Source of the DNA: an uncultured Eubacteriales bacterium | Lineage (GTDB): Bacteria; Bacillota_A; Clostridia; Oscillospirales; Oscillospiraceae | DNA: 17,204 nucleotides | Direction: 5' to 3' | NCBI GenBank assembly: GCA_900319835.1 | Contig: ONPY01000085.1 | Coordinates: 1 to 17,204 of the forward strand | In this document: positions 14,406 through 17,204 of the stretch, one piece after another | Layout: each line of letters begins with the position of its first letter | How positions within the stretch are numbered: position 1 is the first letter of the stretch | Program-made: the position numbers and the translations under genes | The notes under the pieces: model-generated | The model's database searches: none | The model's input: only the letters and a program-made list of their open reading frames with translations | Told to the model about the DNA's origin: nothing

Positions 14406-14484
14406 TTCACGCCTCTGTTGTATCTTTAACATAGAAGATTTGTCTTCAAAAGCTTTCAAAATTTTTACTTTTTTGGAGGGAAAC

Positions 14485-15873
14485 ATGGACAAGAATATGC
14501 GTATCTGCATCGTCGGCGGCGGCCCTGCCGGCCTGTCCGCGGGCATGTATCTGGAGAAGAAGGGTTATACCAACTACTCCATCCTCGAGAAATCCGACAG
14601 AGTGGGCGGCAAGTGCTGGTCCCCCTACTACAACGGCAAGCGCTATGAGATGGGCGCCATCATGGGTGTCCCCTCTTACTACGCCGTACACGATGTGGAG
14701 GAGTTCTGCGGCATCACCCACGACGGCCCCAAGCTCAACCGCAACTACAAGGATGCCAGCGGCAAGGTCATCGAGCCCTTTGCCAGAACCCTGGGCAACA
14801 TCATCAGAAACCCCTGGCTGCTGAAGATGAAGAAGCAGCTGACGAAGTTCGGCGAGCTGCTGGAGACCAAGTACCAGGGCTATGACGTCAACGGCCACCG
14901 CGGCGTTGCCGAGGGCCGTTACGACGGCTTTGCCGTGACTCCCGGCCGGGAAAAGGTCGAGGGCGTCAACCCCAACCTGAAGGATCTGGCGCTGCCTTTC
15001 AAGGAATTCTGCGAGAAGAACGGCTGCGAGCTCGTCCAGAAGATCTGGATCGGACCGTTTACCTCCTTCGGCTACGGCTATTTTGACGAGATCCCCGCGG
15101 CCTACGTCCTCAAGTACCTCGACTTCCAGACCTGCATGAACTTCGTCAAGGTCAACCTCTGGACCTGGGAGCAGGGCACCCAGTACATCTGGGAGCAGCT
15201 CAACGACCACATCATGCACCCCGCCCGTCTCAACTCCAACATCGAGAAGGTCGAGCGCCGCGACGGCAAGGTCTTCGTCACCGTCAACGGCGAGGTTGAG
15301 GAGTACGACAAGATCATCGTCACTGCGCCTCTGTATGTGGCCGACGGCAACATGGGCTGCAACAACGGCATGGTCGACTACTTCGACGCCCGCGACGACG
15401 AGAAGGAGCTCTTCTCCAAGATCGACTACGAGCGCTACACCGTCCAGGCCTTCACCACCACGCCCGAGAATCACCCCGAGATCTCCTACTATGTCTTTGA
15501 CAACATGGTTCCCGAGAAGCTGGGCCACCTGATGGTCTACTACCGCCGCTGGAAGGAGACCGTCGATCAGGTCATCACCACCTACGCGCTGCGCACCCAC
15601 AAGAACATGAAAGAGATCCCCTACGAGGAGTGCAACAAGATGGTCCTTGACGATCTCAAGACCATGGGCAACCCCGCCGAGGAAGTCATCAACAAGTGGT
15701 CCGTGTACTACTTCCCGCATGTCTCCTGTGAGGATTACGCCGCCGGCTGGTACGACAAGGTCGAGGCCATGCAGGGCAAGTACGACACCTTCTATGCCGG
15801 CGAGGTCATGTCCTTCGGCGACATGGATGAGACGGCTGAGTACTCCCGCGAGCTGGTCGAGCGCTTCTTCTAA
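14485..15873 (+). CDS. FAD-dependent polyunsaturated fatty acid isomerase (PAI-like)
   Basis: This is a 462-aa soluble flavoprotein. The FAD site is GGGPAGLSAGMYLEKKG (11-27), with the second loop RVGGKC (39-44). From memory of P. acnes PAI, which turns linoleate into 10E,12Z conjugated linoleate through hydride transfer to FAD, the match runs nearly end to end. Shared segments include RYEMGAIMGVPSY (53-65), TKYQGYDVNGH (128-138), IPAAYVLKYLDF (203-214), YYFPHVS (408-414) and TFYAGEVMSFG (435-445). Arg86 falls where PAI has Arg88. One difference is about 22 extra residues near 139-160. This alignment was made by eye and not computed. GGAGGG 5 nt upstream of 14485 fixes the start; the in-frame ATG at 14398 lies on the -10 box and is rejected. 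Codons are strongly C/G-ending, suggesting high expression. Confidence 0.88.
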   Translation: MDKNMRICIVGGGPAGLSAGMYLEKKGYTNYSILEKSDRVGGKCWSPYYNGKRYEMGAIMGVPSYYAVHDVEEFCGITHDGPKLNRNYKDASGKVIEPFARTLGNIIRNPWLLKMKKQLTKFGELLETKYQGYDVNGHRGVAEGRYDGFAVTPGREKVEGVNPNLKDLALPFKEFCEKNGCELVQKIWIGPFTSFGYGYFDEIPAAYVLKYLDFQTCMNFVKVNLWTWEQGTQYIWEQLNDHIMHPARLNSNIEKVERRDGKVFVTVNGEVEEYDKIIVTAPLYVADGNMGCNNGMVDYFDARDDEKELFSKIDYERYTVQAFTTTPENHPEISYYVFDNMVPEKLGHLMVYYRRWKETVDQVITTYALRTHKNMKEIPYEECNKMVLDDLKTMGNPAEEVINKWSVYYFPHVSCEDYAAGWYDKVEAMQGKYDTFYAGEVMSFGDMDETAEYSRELVERFF

Positions 15874-15892
15874 TCGATTTCCCACACTGAAT

Positions 15893-15921
15893 AGGGGGCA
15901 GGCCTCTGCCCCCTGTTTTTT
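15893..15921 (+). terminator. Terminator between the two FAD genes
   Basis: A 9-bp perfect stem (15893-15901 with 15906-15914) closes a gcct loop and is followed by six Ts (15916-15921). It ends the PAI-like transcript, yet lies directly before the ribosome site of the next gene, with no room for a separate promoter in the 62-nt gap. Confidence 0.85.
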
Positions 15922-15935
15922 GAAAGGATGAGTGT

Positions 15936-17204
15936 ATGAAATTCTACAAAGACCACTATGACGTGGTCATCATCGGCGGCGCCCTGGCCGGCATGTCCGC
16001 CTGCCTGCAGCTGCAGGCCTGGGGCATCAAGGATATCCTGATCCTTGAAAAGCACAACATGCCCGGCGGCCTTGCCACGGACTTTGTGCGCAACGGCTTC
16101 GAGATCGAGGCTACGCTCCATGAGATGATGTCCATCGGCCGCCCGGGCAAGCGCCTGAAGGTCGGCCAGTTCTTCGAGGATATGGGCGTCAATATCGACT
16201 GGCTGCCCGTCAACGAGTGCTACCGCGTCGCCCTGCCCAACTCCGGCATCGACAAGATCCTCCACCACGACTATGACGACAGCTACACCACCGTCGCCAA
16301 GGAGATCGACGAGGTCTGCCCCGGCACCTACGAGAAGGTGCACGAGCTGATGCTGCTCTGCCGCCGTGTCTACGACAGCATGAACATCCTCTCCGTCACC
16401 CCCATGAGCAAGGTGCAGATGCTCATGAAGCACCCCGACTTTGTCAAGACCGTCGGCTACACCGCCACCGAGGTCATCAACACCTTCGACCTGCCCAAGA
16501 AGGCCGTCGAGATGCTGACGCCCTACTGGATCTATGTCGGCAACCGCATGGACGATCTGCCCTTCACCATCTACGCCTTCCTGATGGCCGACTACTTCAC
16601 CGGTTCCTATGTCTGCCGCGGCTTCAGCCATGAGATGAGCATGAAGCTCCAGGCCAAGTGTGAGGAAAACGGCGCGCAGTACGAGTTCAACCAGGAGGTC
16701 GAGAAGATCCTGGTCAAGGACGGCAAGGTCTACGGCGTGCGCACCCGCCGCGGCGACGAGATCCACTGCGACTACGTCATCTCCGGCCCGTACCCCAACA
16801 AGGTCTACACCCAGATGATCGAGCCTTTAAGCGAGGTACCCGTGGGCGCCATCAAGATGATCAACAACCGCAAGCTCTCCGTGGTCCCCGTGTCCGTCAT
16901 CATGGTCATCGAGGGCAGCCCGGAGGAAAACGGCATCATCAACTACTCCACCTTCTCCGGCACCACCATGGACACCAACAAGATCTGGGAGAACTATTCC
17001 AACCTCACCGAGCCCTACAACTATATCACCACCATCTGCCTCAACTACGCCAATCCCACCCTGCCGAAGGACTACACGCAGCTGTCCATCACGGCGCTGG
17101 TTCCCTCCAAGCCCTTTGAGGGCGTCAAGGAGGAGGAGTACCACGATCTCAAGCGGCGTCTTGCCAGCGAGATGATCGACGAGTGCATCAAGATCACGAA
17201 GGTG
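15936..17204 (+). CDS. CrtI/phytoene desaturase-like FAD oxidoreductase (3' end beyond the window)
   Basis: The first 423 codons are present and open to the window edge. HYDVVIIGGALAGMSA (7-22) is the dinucleotide-binding start, with an unusual G-x-A-x-x-G (GGALAG, 14-19) in place of GxGxxG. PGGLATDFVRNGFEIE follows, as in phytoene desaturase, retinol saturase and related enzymes that add or remove hydrogens on polyene chains. Later, VISGPYPNKVY (about 285-295) matches the family's flavin-side loop. No substrate can be assigned. The start has AAGGA 7 nt upstream. It sits 62 nt after the PAI-like gene, behind a terminator. Codons are as biased as its neighbour's, for example Lys almost always AAG. 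Confidence 0.85.
   Translation, partial: MKFYKDHYDVVIIGGALAGMSACLQLQAWGIKDILILEKHNMPGGLATDFVRNGFEIEATLHEMMSIGRPGKRLKVGQFFEDMGVNIDWLPVNECYRVALPNSGIDKILHHDYDDSYTTVAKEIDEVCPGTYEKVHELMLLCRRVYDSMNILSVTPMSKVQMLMKHPDFVKTVGYTATEVINTFDLPKKAVEMLTPYWIYVGNRMDDLPFTIYAFLMADYFTGSYVCRGFSHEMSMKLQAKCEENGAQYEFNQEVEKILVKDGKVYGVRTRRGDEIHCDYVISGPYPNKVYTQMIEPLSEVPVGAIKMINNRKLSVVPVSVIMVIEGSPEENGIINYSTFSGTTMDTNKIWENYSNLTEPYNYITTICLNYANPTLPKDYTQLSITALVPSKPFEGVKEEEYHDLKRRLASEMIDECIKITKV

Noticed and set aside
14398..14484. Longer N-terminus for the PAI-like protein from ATG 14398
   Set aside because: That ATG overlaps the -10 box and has no ribosome site; the ATG at 14485 has GGAGGG and starts the FAD motif as in relatives.
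14446..15885. 479-codon minus-strand frame across the PAI-like gene
   Set aside because: It is antisense shadow with biased composition; the plus-strand protein has strong family motifs.
1..17204. tRNA, rRNA, CRISPR array, insertion sequence, phage genes or known riboswitch
   Set aside because: None was seen by eye on either strand; the gene gaps are short and filled by promoters and terminators.

Overview
The window looks like a chromosomal stretch from a high-GC anaerobic Clostridia relative, most likely a gut Oscillospiraceae-type organism. The grounds are the AGGAGG-type ribosome sites, the clostripain-type peptidase, the Fe-S/FAD oxidoreductases, a HypA protein and compact operons ending in rho-independent terminators. 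No rRNA, tRNA, CRISPR array, transposase or phage gene was seen. The taxonomic call is an inference from gene content and base composition.

Layout. (1) Positions 1-150 hold a 50-bp perfect palindrome and a minus-strand terminator. (2) 151-4471 (minus) is an operon of aldose 1-epimerase, a large membrane-anchored C11 (clostripain-like) peptidase and a small helical protein. (3) 4554-5603 (plus) is a PfkB-family kinase with a near-consensus promoter, divergent from galM. (4) 5610-6689 (minus) holds a 62-aa two-helix membrane protein with its own promoter and a TrmH/SpoU RNA methyltransferase. (5) 6757-8254 (plus) holds an Isf-like flavoprotein and a lipoprotein, ending in a bidirectional terminator. 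(6) 8273-11805 (minus) is an operon of an 893-aa Fe-S/GltD-like oxidoreductase, a hypA homologue and a PNPOx-like flavin protein. (7) 11934-14278 (minus) is a tight operon of acyl-AMP ligase, acyl carrier protein and acyl-ACP thioesterase, with 4-nt overlaps. (8) 14394-17204 (plus, divergent from region 7) holds two FAD oxidoreductases. The first closely resembles the Propionibacterium acnes polyunsaturated fatty acid isomerase (PAI). The second is a CrtI/phytoene-desaturase-like protein cut by the window edge.

The most interesting part is 11934-17204. A ligase, a dedicated carrier protein and a thioesterase face a PAI-like isomerase and a CrtI/RetSat-like flavoprotein across a shared 206-bp regulatory gap. 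My hypothesis is a fatty-acid capture, double-bond isomerisation/saturation and release module. The individual families are well supported by motifs, but their joint function is inferred. A strong terminator lies between the two FAD genes, which suggests unequal expression.
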